This document shows, in pieces, positions 17,720 through 28,830 of a DNA stretch of 45,021 nt (position 1 is the first letter of the stretch; each line of letters starts with the position of its first letter). The notes beneath the pieces were generated by a model. The model worked only from the letters and a program-made list of their open reading frames with translations. It made no database searches and was not told the origin of the DNA. Source of the DNA: Chara braunii (Eukaryota; Streptophyta; Charophyceae; Charales; Characeae); assembly GCA_003427395.1 (NCBI GenBank), contig BFEA01000076.1, forward strand, positions 2,299,679 through 2,344,699. Reading direction: 5' to 3'. A program made the translations under genes and the position numbers.

Positions 17720-18379
17720 NNNNNNNNNNNNNNNNNNNNNNNNNNNNNNNNNNNNNNNNNNNNNNNNNNNNNNNNNNNNNNNNNNNNNNNNNNNNNNNNN
17801 NNNNNNNNNNNNNNNNNNNNNNNNNNNNNNNNNNNNNNNNNNNNNNNNNNNNNNNNNNNNNNNNNNNNNNNNNNNNNNNNNNNNNNNNNNNNNNNNNNNN
17901 NNNNNNNNNNNNNNNNNNNNNNNNNNNNNNNNNNNNNNNNNNNNNNNNNNNNNNNNNNNNNNNNNNNNNNNNNNNNNNNNNNNNNNNNNNNNNNNNNNNN
18001 NNNNNNNNNNNNNNNNNNNNNNNNNNNNNNNNNNNNNNNNNNNNNNNNNNNNNNNNNNNNNNNNNNNNNNNNNNNNNNNNNNNNNNNNNNNNNNNNNNNN
18101 NNNNNNNNNNNNNNNNNNNNNNNNNNNNNNNNNNNNNNNNNNNNNNNNNNNNNNNNNNNNNNNNNNNNNNNNNNNNNNNNNNNNNNNNNNNNNNNNNNNN
18201 NNNNNNNNNNNNNNNNNNNNNNNNNNNNNNNNNNNNNNNNNNNNNNNNNNNNNNNNNNNNNNNNNNNNNNNNNNNNNNNNNNNNNNNNNNNNNNNNNNNN
18301 NNNNNNNNNNNNNNNNNNNNNNNNNNNNNNNNNNNNNNNNNNNNNNNNNNNNNNNNNNNNNNNNNNNNNNNNNNNNNNN
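17720..18379. other. Assembly gap (660 N)
   Basis: A continuous run of N. It is preceded by a poly-C run and followed directly by the second copy of the 1.5 kb repeat, so the left edge of that repeat copy is hidden. Confidence 0.99.
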
Positions 18380-19917
18380 TTCTTCAGTCGTCACCAGAGT
18401 GATTCCGTCGCACCGTTAGGAGAGCCTAAGGTTGGCACGATCGCCCGGGAGTCTCACGCAAGAGCTAATAGTGAACGCGGGTACGCAGCGTGAGTGATTT
18501 GCAGACGACTAGAAGGGGTTGCAGTTTTGGGCCGAAGACGGCTTCCTTACACCTGTTCTGGCAGTTTTAATCGAAAGAGGGGCGAGAAACTCGGCTACGG
18601 TTATGCTTTGCATCGCACGCCTGTTAGCGAACCTCGTAGGACGATTGATTGAGCTTGATCTATTCCTCTTCGCCATATGGCTTGAACACTGTGAGGGTAG
18701 AGATCACAAGAGCAGCTTGGAATTTCGACTTCTCTTTCCCCTTCCGCGTGACCACACGAGAGTGTGAGTGCGTGAGTTTACATGTGTGTATCTGCTCAAA
18801 TGCTCGCTAGCTGTCATGAAAGATTGTTTGTGACCTGTGTTTAATTGAGTGCAAAACTATGCGAACATTAGTGTGCCCGTGTGAACGGATGAATGCGTGA
18901 TCATGCGTGTCCTCAAGTCTGATCACAGTGTATGCAGGCGGCTGTTCGAGTATCCAAGTCTATTCTTGGACTTAATGTGCGAGTTTGTCTGTATAAGGAA
19001 TCACAGCGGTAATTCTGGTTATGTTCTATGATTTTGTCCTTCCTGAATGGATGGGGAAAAGAAAGACAATGCTGAGGAAAGTCTCTCACATTCTTGCTAA
19101 ATTTTTACTTGATGGTGATTGATTGTCTACTCGCTCGGGTTTTGGTAAGTCCCGACCCAGTCGTGTTGTGAGACTCCTCGCTAAGTGAGCTTCGTGCATT
19201 TCCCTTCTGTCCTCGAGTACCCTTTATTCTCATTTGATTTGTACATGGGAGATAAAGATGTGAGTCTCTAAGACAATTTCCCTTCGAGACTTGGTCCCAG
19301 TTCTCACAAGAGGTGGAGTTGGTCCTTTTGTCGACCTAGGAGAAGGAAGTCGGGGTGTCCTTTAGAAAGGATAGTACCAGATCCTCCTTCTAGCTTGCTC
19401 TTCAGACTGGGCGTTAATGGGCCCATCTTCTGTAGAGACTCGCGTTTCTAAGACATTATCCGGTGCTCTCTATCGTGGCACTCGGAGTTGTGACGAAAGC
19501 AGAGCAAACCCGTACACCACAAGTAATCAGGAGAGACATAAAAATTATTTCTTGTAATCAGAGCTATGAGTTTTTGGCAATAATAAGTTTGTACTAAAGC
19601 CGATAGTGAGTATCAACCTGGTCACCGTCTGGTCTTTGCGAGCTTGAATTATGGGCAAGTCATGAGCCAAGAGTCGGAACCTTCAAGTGAAAACCCAAAC
19701 TTTGAGGGACTTCTGGCTCAGAACAGTATTGTGACTACGGTCTGTCTCCAAGTCTCTGCCTCCAGGAATAAGCTTTGATTGATCTAGCTTTTACTTGAGA
19801 GCCGCATCTGGAGACTTGGCATACATTACAACTCCTTACGAGTGCGTTTGGTCGGGAGTTCATCATCGACTAAGAGGGAATAGAGTTAGCCTATTTGGAT
19901 CCCCTGATTTGCGGTCC
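18380..19917. repeat. 1.5 kb dispersed direct repeat, copy 2
   Basis: Same orientation as 550-2095 and alignable along its entire length. The 83-codon frame at 18519-18767 is not open in copy 1 and is not considered a gene. The match stops at ggtcc (19913-19917), exactly where the 2.4 kb LTR begins after copy 1. Here the next bases are TGTCGAGCGC, and a GC-rich sequence with a GGTCCC/GGGACC hairpin follows. Confidence 0.85.
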
Positions 19918-20419
19918 TGTCGAGCGCATCGGTCCCGCACGGGGACCCTCCCGACAGCGTCACGCAAGATTTTGCAGGACTTTGTCGCGGAGAGCATTTG
20001 TTGCTTCGGCCGAGTGCGCCAGCCGTACCTCTCGCGAGCCCCTACGACAGGACAGAGTCACGCGAGGCACCGCTTACCTCCACCTGCGGGAGCTATCACC
20101 ATCCCTTAGGTGGGCGTATCCTTGCCGAGCTACTGAACCACATGCGAAAGTTTCTCGTATGCAATTGCAGAGGTGGCCCAGCCGAGGGCGTTTCTCGTTC
20201 GCTGTAGCATAGGGGGTTACGCGCGGTCGAACGCCCAAGAAATCGAACCCGTACGTGAATTGACGTACTGGGGGGCTGAGGTCCCAAACGTGACTTGGCG
20301 CCGGTAGACTAGGACGCATCGCACACACCACGCGTTACACCACAACACTCACATCTACCCACACATAACACATGGAAAAACACAAAACAAACACAACATC
20401 ACAACACTCCTAGTCCCTT

Positions 20420-20740
20420 CAGTATCCGACCCATAACTTTATGCCGCGAGAATCAGGTAGGTACCGCGCGCTGGACTTTCGTATAAGAGTCGTGCGCGCA
20501 TGGCCTCCTCATATCGACCAGCCATGCGGGCATTCACAAGCATTTGCGCTAATGGGGTACTATGTGGTACTCGTAGCCTCGCGGCCCTTGATAATCTCGA
20601 GGGTCGCGTTCGACACTCAAGTGTCGGCTGACAAACGTTTTGAGGGGTAATCTCTCGACGCCAGACAACCGCCATGTGCGGTTGAAGACCACACCCTCTT
20701 CTGCACCCTGTGCAGAGGGGTTGAGTAGACAGCTTTAGGG
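20420..20740. repeat. Diverged tandem duplication, unit 1
   Basis: Aligns with about 21005-21340: both start cccataac, share ggta(g/a)gta(c/t)cgcgcg, accgacca..atgcggg and gtcggctga, and end near a tctgcaccctg word. Unit 1 carries the hairpin CGACACT/AGTGTCG (20611-20626); the homologous site in unit 2 (21189-21204) still pairs at four inner and outer positions, with one A-T pair changed to G-C. No ORF is shared. Confidence 0.65.
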
Positions 20741-20744
20741 CTGT

Positions 20745-20788
20745 CGTGGTAGCCAAAATCAAGGGGTTTGACTTTGACGGCTACCACG
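20745..20788. other. 10-bp perfect hairpin with structured loop
   Basis: Arms cgtggtagcc (20745-20754) and ggctaccacg (20779-20788). The 24-base loop contains tcaa/ttga able to pair inside. It follows the first unit of the diverged duplication and has no obvious counterpart after unit 2. Confidence 0.7.
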
Positions 20789-21004
20789 GACTACAACGTC
20801 CAACCACGAAGACTTTAAGGAGGAAACAACTGTAGATAGTCTGATAGTAGTTCCAAAAGGGAGGGGTAGGCCAACGCGAAAGATGCGTGCGGATGATGCC
20901 CAGACTCAGACCCACGGGCAACCCGATGTTTGAGACTTTTGAAGGCTCGTACACGGGTCCCCTTAGGCCGACTAGGCTTATTCCCTTGCTCCTGCGTTGT
21001 TTGC

Positions 21005-21340
21005 TCGTCCCATAACCTTCGAGCGCAGAAATTGGTAAGTATCGCGCGCATGGGTTAACATAAATCCGCGCGGAGGCAGAACCTACGCATACCGACCAAC
21101 GATGCGGGTTTGCGTAAGCAATCGTGATGTCGGCGCATTATGTGACGCCCATACCCGAGTGGCCTCTTTTGAGCCATGGGGTCGCTCTCGCCGCTCAGGC
21201 GTCGGCTGAAATGCGCTCTAAGGGGGGTTAACCTCTAGCAAGCGCAAGACCGGCCTGAGGGCCTTACCATCTTCTGCACCCTGAGGTGCCCCAAAGGGTG
21301 CGGGGTAAGATGGTCCCTAGGGCATAAAGGAATTCGGAGC
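21005..21340. repeat. Diverged tandem duplication, unit 2
   Basis: Second copy of 20420-20740, distance about 590 bases. It ends in nested pairings: ccatctt/aagatgg around a gcaccc/gggtgc pair, in the place where unit 1 has ccctct/agaggg. This is consistent with structure being kept while sequence changes. Confidence 0.6.
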
Positions 21341-22760
21341 GGTGGTGAGTTGTCTGGCGCATCCCCAGGGACACACTAATCCTTTCGCCCGGAACTTTAG
21401 CGTTCCACCAAAATAAATCCCAACAAGGAAAAAAAACGAGTACTTTTAACGCTTATTAGAGAAAAACCCTTTAGTGTTAGGCCCGAGACCTGGGTCGTCC
21501 TGGGCGAGGACCATCGTATTCCAGGCTCAAGGCTAACGTCCGACCAAGAATTCTTCAAGAAAGGTAGAGGGGGTCATCCCCTCCCTTCTATTCTTCCCAA
21601 CCCTTGATTAGGTCCTTAGTACGCGGGCACTTCAGGCCACGCTAACATATATACGTACATCTATATATACATATATAGGGGAATAGATATGTGACGATCA
21701 CATCTCACAATCACCATGGGACTCCACATAGCCATACATATACGTGAGATCGCAGGCAGTCCAATCCAATAACTCGAGCCACAGACCACACCTGCAATCA
21801 CATCAAAGATTCGCATCGACAGAGCACACACTACACGGGGTCAACTTCAACCATTCTCTGCACTCACACCCCTTTGCCTTATCCACACAAAACCCCAACC
21901 TTTGTCCAACCTTCCAAAATAAGACACTCGGTCCTTTTTAAATGGCCATTCAATAAAGTCCGAGTAAAAACCCAAAAGAAACATTTTTATCCACAGGGGC
22001 TAAGGCCTTTAGGTTGATTAGCGAGAATGAATTAGAGTTGAGCCGAAAACCGACCTGTTATCAAAGGATAACAGAAGGTGATCCCTGTAGGATCAATTTG
22101 AAGATAGTCAAGCCTTGAATCAATATGAATAAAGGTGACCTGCAATGCAGCACAGGCCAGTACCCAAGCCATGCTTGAGTGATCAAGAAATAATCATACC
22201 TTCCTAACTGTCCTCTGATGTTTATCTAAAAATGAAAGAAATTCCGGCACCATATTTCCTAAACAGGATGGATTGTCAGATTTCTCCTAGCTGAAAACAA
22301 TCTAACTTTCCAAATTCTACAAAATTTTGGCAGCGCGTCCCGTAGGAAATGTTCCTTTTCAGAATCTCTATGAGTCCAAAAATAACTAACTCTTTCAAAT
22401 TTGTAGAAATTTCGGCAGCGCTTCCCGTAGGCACAGGAGGCCGTCAAGATTTAGGAAGGTAGAATCAACGATAATCTGTACGACCTCTTGATGAGGCTGT
22501 GCGATAACACTGATACTAACTCCTAGTTGAGTCAGTCCTATCTTATCCCAAGCTTTCCCTCCCATCATCCATCCTACCTGCCCATAGCTCTAGCACTCAG
22601 CGAGCACCTAAAGCAACTAAACTATCAAAGAGATGCCCCAGAGTGAGAGCCCACAAGCATGCATAACCAAACAACTCTCACAATCCCACATTAATTTAGT
22701 CCAACTAGTTCGTTAAATCGCTCAATTCCTTCCCTTTTACATCCCCCTTTCCTATGGCAT
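21341..22760. other. Non-coding stretch, no gene recognised
   Basis: Contains a TA-rich tract (atatatac words near 21645-21680) and two related segments with ggcagcgc(g/t)(t/c)cccgtagg (22330, 22413) about 85 bases apart. No ORF with protein character. It leads into the hairpin array that begins at 22764. Confidence 0.4.
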
Positions 22761-22763
22761 ACG

Positions 22764-23826
22764 GTCAGACAAGGCCCCAACCCTAGGGTATGCCTGACCT
22801 GCCTAGGTACACAAGTAAAGTACATACATTTGGACTGCCCTAACCCTAGGGTATGCCCAACATAACATGAACTGTTCACATAAGGCATATGACCAGACCG
22901 CCCTAACCCTAGGGTACGCCTGGCTTTTGCCTAACTGACGACAAAAAAGCATAGAATTGGGTTGCCCTAACCCTAGGGTGTGCCCAATCTGCTTTAAACA
23001 AAGTTACATACGGCATCATTCTATACCATCCCTACCCAGGGGTAGGTCTAGCTTGCCTGAAAAAGTTAGACCGCCTTAACTCTAGGGTACGTCCAACCCA
23101 CAACACATCTACGACAAAAGCATATCACTAGGCCGCCCTAACCCTAGGGTACGCCTAGTTAGCCATACAGTTTAAGTTACATAAGGCAGTGTGATCTCGC
23201 TGCCCTAACCCTAGGGTGTGCCTGATCTGCCTGAACAGTTATAAACTCTGAAACGCTGGACCGCCCTAACCCTAGGGTACGTCCAACTTACTTTAAACGA
23301 CAAAAGCTTATCGCTATGCCGCCCTAACCCTAGGGTACGTCCAACTTACTTTAAACGACAAAAGTTTATCGCTAGGCCGCCCTAACCCTAGGGTTAGACC
23401 TTGTTAGCCATACAACATAAAATAGGGTACAAATACTTTCACAGACTTTAAGTTTTTCCTTCTCTTATTAAGCAGTCGATCGGACCTTTCCAATAAATGG
23501 AACTTCCGATCCTGCCTCATGTCTAGAAGGAAAAATAAAATCGATTTATACTAACTCTCTGCTCCTTAGTGTTATCATGAGCATATAACTGAACCGCCCT
23601 AACCCTAGGGTACGTTCAGTCTGCCCAGTTACCTTTGCTTTACTCTTCATCTCTTTCCTTCTTCCTTAGTACTACCTGACTTACTGACTGGCTTTCCCCA
23701 CCCGGGGTGCCCGTCTGTCAGAAGTATAAGTTCAATAAAATGTATATATCAAAATTTATACTTTTGGTTGGCCAGTTAATTCGTGGCTCATGACTAAGCC
23801 GCCCTAACCCTAGGGTACGCTTAGTC
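22764..23826 (+). repeat. Periodic palindrome array with covarying arms
   Basis: Thirteen units with the near-constant core ccctaaccctaggg, spaced about 59-67 bases (with two larger gaps near 23400-23590 and 23620-23790). Each core is framed by a 5-8 base arm and its reverse complement at a fixed distance, and the arm differs between units. Perfect cases: attggg/cccaat (22956-22988), actaggc/gcctagt (23127-23159), tggac/gtcca (23257-23285), actgaac/gttcagt (23588-23620) and gactaagc/gcttagtc (23792-23826). Units at 22764, 22830, 22893, 23021 and 23065 pair with a single mismatch. Units near 23193, 23320 and 23379 are degenerate; 23281-23400 looks like a recent unit duplication. The core contains the palindrome accctagggt. 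No ORF follows the array. Confidence 0.85.
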
Positions 23827-23935
23827 TTATGCCATTATTCCCTCAGAAAAAACATCCACCATAACTCATTAAAAGAAACATCAGGACTCTGAGCCTTCCC
23901 CACCCGGGGTGCCCGTCCTCCTGTTCAGAAACCCT
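23690..23935 (+). repeat. Second core type in the array: cccacccggggtgccc
   Basis: Two sites (about 23697-23712 and 23899-23914) carry the same 16-base core. They are flanked by ctgac/gtcag in the first and by aggac/gtcct or ctgag/ttcag in the second. They lie among the ccctaaccctaggg units and seem to be a variant unit with its own complementary arms. Confidence 0.5.
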
Positions 23936-23940
23936 CAAAG

Positions 23941-24280
23941 AAACGACGACTGAGCCATCCAACCTAGGATAGGCCCAATCCTAAAAAAGGTCATTCAGAC
24001 AGCCTAGCACAAAAATAAACATAGCACTGAGTCCACACCAACCTAGGGGAACTCAGCCTTGGGTTGACCCGGTCAAAGCATGCAAAACACCTTCCTCCCG
24101 CCTTCCCCCAATTCATTGTGTCTGAATTCGCTCAAAGTATCTAACTCTCATATTCACTTGTTAATTTAACGTTTTCAAAAGCATGTCCAAAAAATAAAAA
24201 GTAATAACCTTTCATAATTATGTTCTCAGATAGTCCAAAGGAATAATAGTAGTTAGGGGAAAGGATCACATGCGTCAGAC
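23941..24280. other. Tail of the palindrome array, no gene
   Basis: Two weak units with aacctagg cores remain: about 23950-23980, and about 24028-24055 with ctgag/ctcag-type arms. The rest is AT-rich and without a gene. Confidence 0.4.
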
Positions 24281-25665
24281 GAGAGTTATACCTGAAGTTC
24301 CCTGCCTCCAGAACCCCGCCTGGGCTCCGGCAGAGCTCCCGCAATCGATGGGGCAATCTCCCACAGAGGCCTTGGCGCGGTCCTACGGGTTTCAATCCCG
24401 CCTGCCGCCTTCCTCTCGTACCCTTAGACTAGACTTAGAATAAGGACGGCAGAAGGAGAAAGTTCAGGCTCTCAGATACAAGAGGGGTGCGCTCAAACTC
24501 GCGGGAGAGGGCCTTGTTGCCTTGATTCGCCTGGGGGGCCCGCAATGGTGGCCAAGAGAATGCAGTGAAGTCACTTGAGCCACAGCCAAAACGCAGCACC
24601 TTCTGATAATCTCGCAAGTCGCAGCAGTAACTCGTGTGCAAAAGCCTGATCACACTCTCAAACCACCACACTCCAATTGTTGGCCGAGGATGTAATGCGC
24701 AGTCCAAAAACACTTTGTTCAAATAGAACACGCCCCTGTGCTCTACTTGAGACACAGTAATCGCAGCCGAGCTCAACTGGATGCGGGCGTAATTAGCATA
24801 CAATAATGTGACCAGATACATCCAAAGCAGAGATCCACACAGTAAAACCCAACAACTTCAGCCACTCATAGTAGCGCAGCCGTGCTAGCAGTCTGAGGAA
24901 AATAGCAGCCTCCGCCAGAAGTGTAACTGCAGGATACCGCAGTTTGGAGTTGCGGCACTAGTCTCTTCAAAAAGTAGTTCTTACTGAAGTACGGAGCATC
25001 ATCCGGTTCTCCTTCGCATAGCAGCTACTCTCCGAACAATAGTGAACACGGATAGAGAAAACTGACAGGCCATCCACAACAGCACAATATATGCAGGTGT
25101 AGCTCATACCCATCAATGATGCCAACCCCAAACGTCCCCTCTCAGTTTATGTCTACACGGAAAGACCGAAACTGGAGAGCCAATTCGTTGTTGTTCTCAC
25201 AGCCTGTACTTAATACCAGGGAACACTATCAGCAGAGGCCGCTGCCTCTCAGTCCCCTCCCAACAGAGGCACTACCCCATTCGACTCAGGTATGACCAGT
25301 GCTGCACATGGGGGAACTTTCAACTTCCCTTGCTCACAGTGGGAAGCCCCGTACATCCTCCTACTCGATTGAAACAGCGGCTGACCTCTCAAACTCTCTC
25401 CCTCTCTCGTCTCAGTCCACCTCGTCCTAACCCACTTCCCGACACCACACAGGCCGAGGCCGAAGTGCCTTCCCAACTGTCCTAATTCTTCCCAACACAC
25501 CAGGTCAAGACAGGTGTCGAGGTCATACTGTGCTGTTAACAGACTGCGTAGAAGGGGAACGGATTTTCTAAGGGAACCCGACCAGGTGCATGCCTCACCT
25601 TCCTCACGTATACAGCCAATTCCGTCAAGCCACCTACTGACATGCCAGGTGAGGGGGAACCCCAC
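24280..25665 (-). pseudogene. Unrecognised minus-strand gene remnant
   Basis: Reading leftward from about 25665, protein-like sequence continues through several frames. First comes a tryptophan- and leucine-rich segment (25665-25249; LLTAQYDLDTCLDLVCWEEL), then a segment with IIDGYELHLHILCCCGW near 25120, then LLAEAAIFLRLLARLRYYEW near 24900. After that 24821-24435 reads VSQVEHRGVFYLNKVFLDC and LRDYQKVLRFGCG, and finally a stretch ending near 24290 at a GT that could be a splice donor. Stops and frame changes separate the parts. I cannot name the family. It could instead be exons of a spliced gene, or partly chance. Confidence 0.3.
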
Positions 25666-26081
25666 ACTAGAATAGAAATATACGCTACCTTTCCAAAATC
25701 CCCCCCCCCCCCGGATAAAACGAGAATGAACCTTCCATTTTTACAGACAATACAAAGTACGAGCGAACCTACCTCTAAAACACAGGAGGATTCACTCAAA
25801 GAAGAACATCGATATAAGTACAGGCAAAGGGGCTTTCTAGTGCAGACTCTTCAGTCCACGTAGAAACAGGGATAGGGGGAGAGAGTTTTCGCCGATAGGT
25901 TGGGTAAAATCAAGATGAATCTATCGCTAAGACGGGGCTAGATACATCACACACTTCTTGAAAAACAAACTACCTTCCTCGACGCAATTTCTAATACTGA
26001 CCATGGCCAAACTAACATCCTACAGATAAATCCTACACCCCTATCAACTTCGCAATACTCCCCCATTTATGATTTTTACTT
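25666..26081. other. Short non-coding stretch with poly-C
   Basis: Contains a run of about 13 C (25701-25713). No gene seen. Confidence 0.5.
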
Positions 26082-26645
26082 CCTTCGATCTCACTGAGAA
26101 TCGGGAAATTTCTCAACATTTTATTCCTACGACCTCTGCACCCTCACCCTCTTCACGCAGCCTATCGTTCATACAGTGCTCCACACACTAACCTGCTGTA
26201 GAATCTCATTATGCCATTCACCTCGCAGCATCCCCAAACCACAATCTAGCATCTCATCTTGCTCGAATCCATCGAGGATCGAGCGAGATTAAGACTTTTC
26301 ACTCCCATGTACTTCCCTCTCCTCCATAGCTCCGCGGACCTTATTCCTCTACTAACTCTAATTTTACTAATCTAACAGCGAAACTAACGTTACCACTAAG
26401 CTCGCCTTGCCTTAAAACCCCTATTTCGCTCTTTCTCTCGCTCGATTCCGTGGAGAAACGAGCGAGTTATACGTCTTGTCATCCCCCCTTCTCCTTCATT
26501 TTCTTCATCTCCGCGCACAAAATTCTCTCCCTACCTCCCTGCACATCACTCTATTCACAAAACTGACTGCGCCATCTGACTCGCCTGACCCAAGAACCTC
26601 CAGAGTGACTCTTCCCCCGCCCGTTTTCATCAAGAATCGGGCGGG
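26082..26645 (+). repeat. 179-bp tandem repeat with covarying hairpins
   Basis: Four homologous hairpins with a 14-base loop start at about 26080, 26258, 26437 and 26616, spacing 178-179. Arms: cttgctcg/cgagcgag (26258-26287; extends to 11 pairs with one T.G, 26256-26289), ctcgctcg/cgagcgag (26437-26466, perfect) and cccgcccg/cgggcggg (26616-26645, perfect). The unit at 26084 is degenerate but keeps the loop type (atctcactgagaat). Between the second and third perfect units, three T-A pairs have become C-G pairs on both sides. Downstream of each arm a similar c(t/a)tttt...cactccc text follows. No conserved ORF. Confidence 0.8.
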
Positions 26646-27301
26646 TTTTCACATTTTTGCACTCCCTCCAGCTTCGGCCATAGCCCGTACTCCTCACATG
26701 CACCCGGCGCGCTTTCCAGCCCGGGTTCGTTCCTCTGTCGTCTGTCTGCTACCTCGGCCCTCCGCCCTCTCTGGCCCCGTTGCTGTACCCGCCATCTCGA
26801 GCCCCGAGCTGCGCCGACTTCACGACCTTCTTCCCCGCCTACCATTCGCCACTGTTTTCTTCTACTGTACCTGGCACTCGCGCGTGTCCACGTCCATTCT
26901 CCCTTGTTATCTGCGCCTGCTGGCCTCGACTCTGAGTTGCCTGCTCATTCCTTTCGGCCAGCGCTGTTGTCAACGGCACTTGGTGGTGAGAATTCCGCGG
27001 CAACTGATCAGCTATCCCTGGCTCATGGCGCAGCTGGGGGCGAAGGGCCCAAGGGAGCCAACTACTGAACTAGTCTCAATTTTACTTTTCCTCCAGCTAT
27101 ACCCATGTGCGGTTCTCAATTTTACTTTTCCTCCAGCTATACCCATGTGCGGCCCCGAGGAAGTACCGCTGCAGCGACTCAGGCCCAGGTCCGACAGCCT
27201 GTCTACTTATAGTACTACTGCGGACCTTTCCCATAGAGTTTCTGAGTTTCCGCTGTCCCGCAGGCAGTCGCCCGAAAGTGGGGACGGATTTCATGCACAC
27301 A
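26646..27301. other. GC-rich stretch without a recognisable gene; 40-bp duplication inside
   Basis: A 276-codon plus-strand frame spans 26476-27306 but shows no motif and overlaps the hairpin repeat, so I do not call it. A fresh tandem duplication of 40 bases lies at 27074-27112 and 27114-27152 (tctcaattttacttttcctc...). Confidence 0.5.
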
Positions 27302-27543
27302 GTTGAGCATACTTAGTGTTGTTGCAGCCTCCTCCCTGGTTCGCCCGTCCCACTGTGCCAGGCACAGTTCATCATCTTTCGAGCCCCAATGGGCATGCTC
27401 ACACTCAAAACCCCTCCCTGCAGATTGCGGGCGGCGGACAGCTGCCCCGCAGCAGATCGTGCACCCGCAGAGGGTCCCCGCCACTTAGGTTTCTTCCGCC
27501 TCGTGGGTTAGTCACCCACTGGCTCGTATGCACGTTGGACCCC
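27302..27543 (+). repeat. Diverged dispersed repeat, copy 1 of 3
   Basis: Shares with about 27981-28111 (partial) and 28397-28626 the order ctgtgcc..ggcacag, then ttcatcat or tcaccatct, then gggcatgctcacactc, and (copies 1 and 3) gagggtccccgccactyaggtttcttccgcc. The ctgtgcc/ggcacag pair is kept in copies 1 and 2 with loops of very different size (1 and 17 bases) and nearly kept in copy 3. Confidence 0.65.
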
Positions 27544-27549
27544 GCAGCC

Positions 27550-27835
27550 CATGCTTCAACAGTTCATGGGTGTGTCAACTGAGCTAGGCCCACAGTTGCT
27601 GGTCCTACGGGCCTGTTTTACACAGCCCGCAGGTGTTCCAGCTGAGATTGATCTCAGGCCTGTACTTCAACAGTTCGGGGGGTGTACCACCTGACCTAGG
27701 TCCACAGCTGTTGGCCCCACAGGCCTATCAGCAGTCCGCGGTTATACCAACTGAGCTGGGTCCGCAGCTGTTGGTCCCACAGGCCTATCAGCAGTCTGCG
27801 GTTGTACCAAGTGAGTTGGCCCACTGGTACCTTTG
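27550..27835 (+). repeat. 60-bp tandem repeat encoding a 20-residue repeat
   Basis: About five units of 60 bases. Units 3 and 4 (27668-27790) read in one frame as VPPDLGPQLLAPQAYQQSA and VIPTELGPQLLVPQAYQQSA, and unit 5 starts VVPSEL. Units 1-2 in another frame give VSTELGPQLLVL and VPAEIDLRPVL. A period divisible by three and conservative changes (P/A, D/E, I/V) suggest the repeat was once protein-coding. The open frame 27633-27875 has no good start and no neighbours, so it is probably a fragment of a lost gene, possibly a Gag-like Pro/Gln-rich region. Confidence 0.5.
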
Positions 27836-27839
27836 CCAG

Positions 27840-28830
27840 CCTCAAAACCCACGCCTGGGCCGCATCCCAACCTGAAACCAAAGGGGTAATTCAAATAAGT
27901 AAACATCAAAAAAATAATAATAATAAAATAAAAAAATATTAAAAAAAATAAAACAGCAGAATGGGGAGGGGTTCCATGTGACCAGCTAGCTACCGCTGCG
28001 TGCCTCCCTACTGTGCCCTGGGCCACTCCGCCCTGGCACAGCTCACCATCTCTCTGGTCCCACCGGGAATGCTCACACTGCGACTCCAAATCTGCAAAAT
28101 ATGCAGATTCGAGACAGACCAAAATCGAGGCTTTGAGCATGGTTCGGGTCGCATTGGTGTGCCTTTTCAGATGGGACAAGGCCCTACGTGCCTGCAGCAG
28201 AGGCGGAGTGGTACTTTGCTGGTCCCATGATGCCGGGTGTGCGGCCTATGTTCGGCTGTCGTGAGGAGTAGACGGGTGCGGGGCCCGCAACCCTTGCAGT
28301 GTGATCTCAGGTGACGCAGGTCCCGCTGCATATCTTGGTGGTAGTAGCAACTCTCAGATAGGAACTTTGAAGACCAGTGTGGCAAAGGGTTCCATGTGAA
28401 CGGCTGCGCACAGTCAGTGTTGCTGCAGCGGCCACTGCCCCAGTCTCCCGTCCTGCTGTGCCTAGGCACGGTTCACCATCTGCGGGTCCCAACCGGGCAC
28501 ACCCACACTCAAACCTCACACAGCAGACCATGGTTGGCGGATGGTGCATCCGTGGAGGGTCCCCGCCACTCAGGTTTCTTCCGCCTTGTGGGCTAACCCA
28601 ACGGGCTCACATGCACGTTGAACTCCTGAGCTTGCGGTTTCAACAGTTCATGAACCACGCCCTGCTGGTCCCCGCACACAACTCCGGTACCAGCGCTGTC
28701 GCCGCGCCCCAAAAACAGGACCAACAACTAAAAATAACTTAAAAAAAAATAAAAATAAAAATAAAAATACTGACGTCGAAAACTGGTACTTTGGGAAAGG
28801 GAGACCGCCTTTACCACTCTTAGTTCCGCC
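27840..28830. repeat. Further copies of the 27.3 kb repeat, separated by A-rich tracts
   Basis: Copies 2 (about 27981-28111) and 3 (28397-28626) of the dispersed repeat, with AT-rich low-complexity tracts at 27903-27955 and 28738-28770 (aaaaat repeats). The hairpin aatctgca/tgcagatt lies at 28088-28108. No gene is recognised. Confidence 0.55.

Noticed and set aside
18519-18767. 82-codon ORF in the 1.5 kb repeat
   Set aside because: The frame is not open in the other copy at 550-2095, so it is not conserved.
20297-20310. Second primer binding site (ttggcgccggtag)
   Set aside because: Only the common tggcgcc word matches; no LTR end precedes it and no gag or pol follows.
22764-23826. Interstitial telomeric repeat or CRISPR array
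   Set aside because: The core holds less than two telomere-like units per repeat and forms a palindrome rather than a (CCCTAA)n tract. Spacing is regular, but the repeats vary in their arms, the spacers are related to each other, there are no cas genes, and the DNA is eukaryotic.
26476-27306. 276-codon plus-strand ORF
   Set aside because: No motif, Ser/Pro/Leu-rich reading of GC-rich DNA, overlaps a hairpin tandem repeat and a fresh 40-bp duplication.
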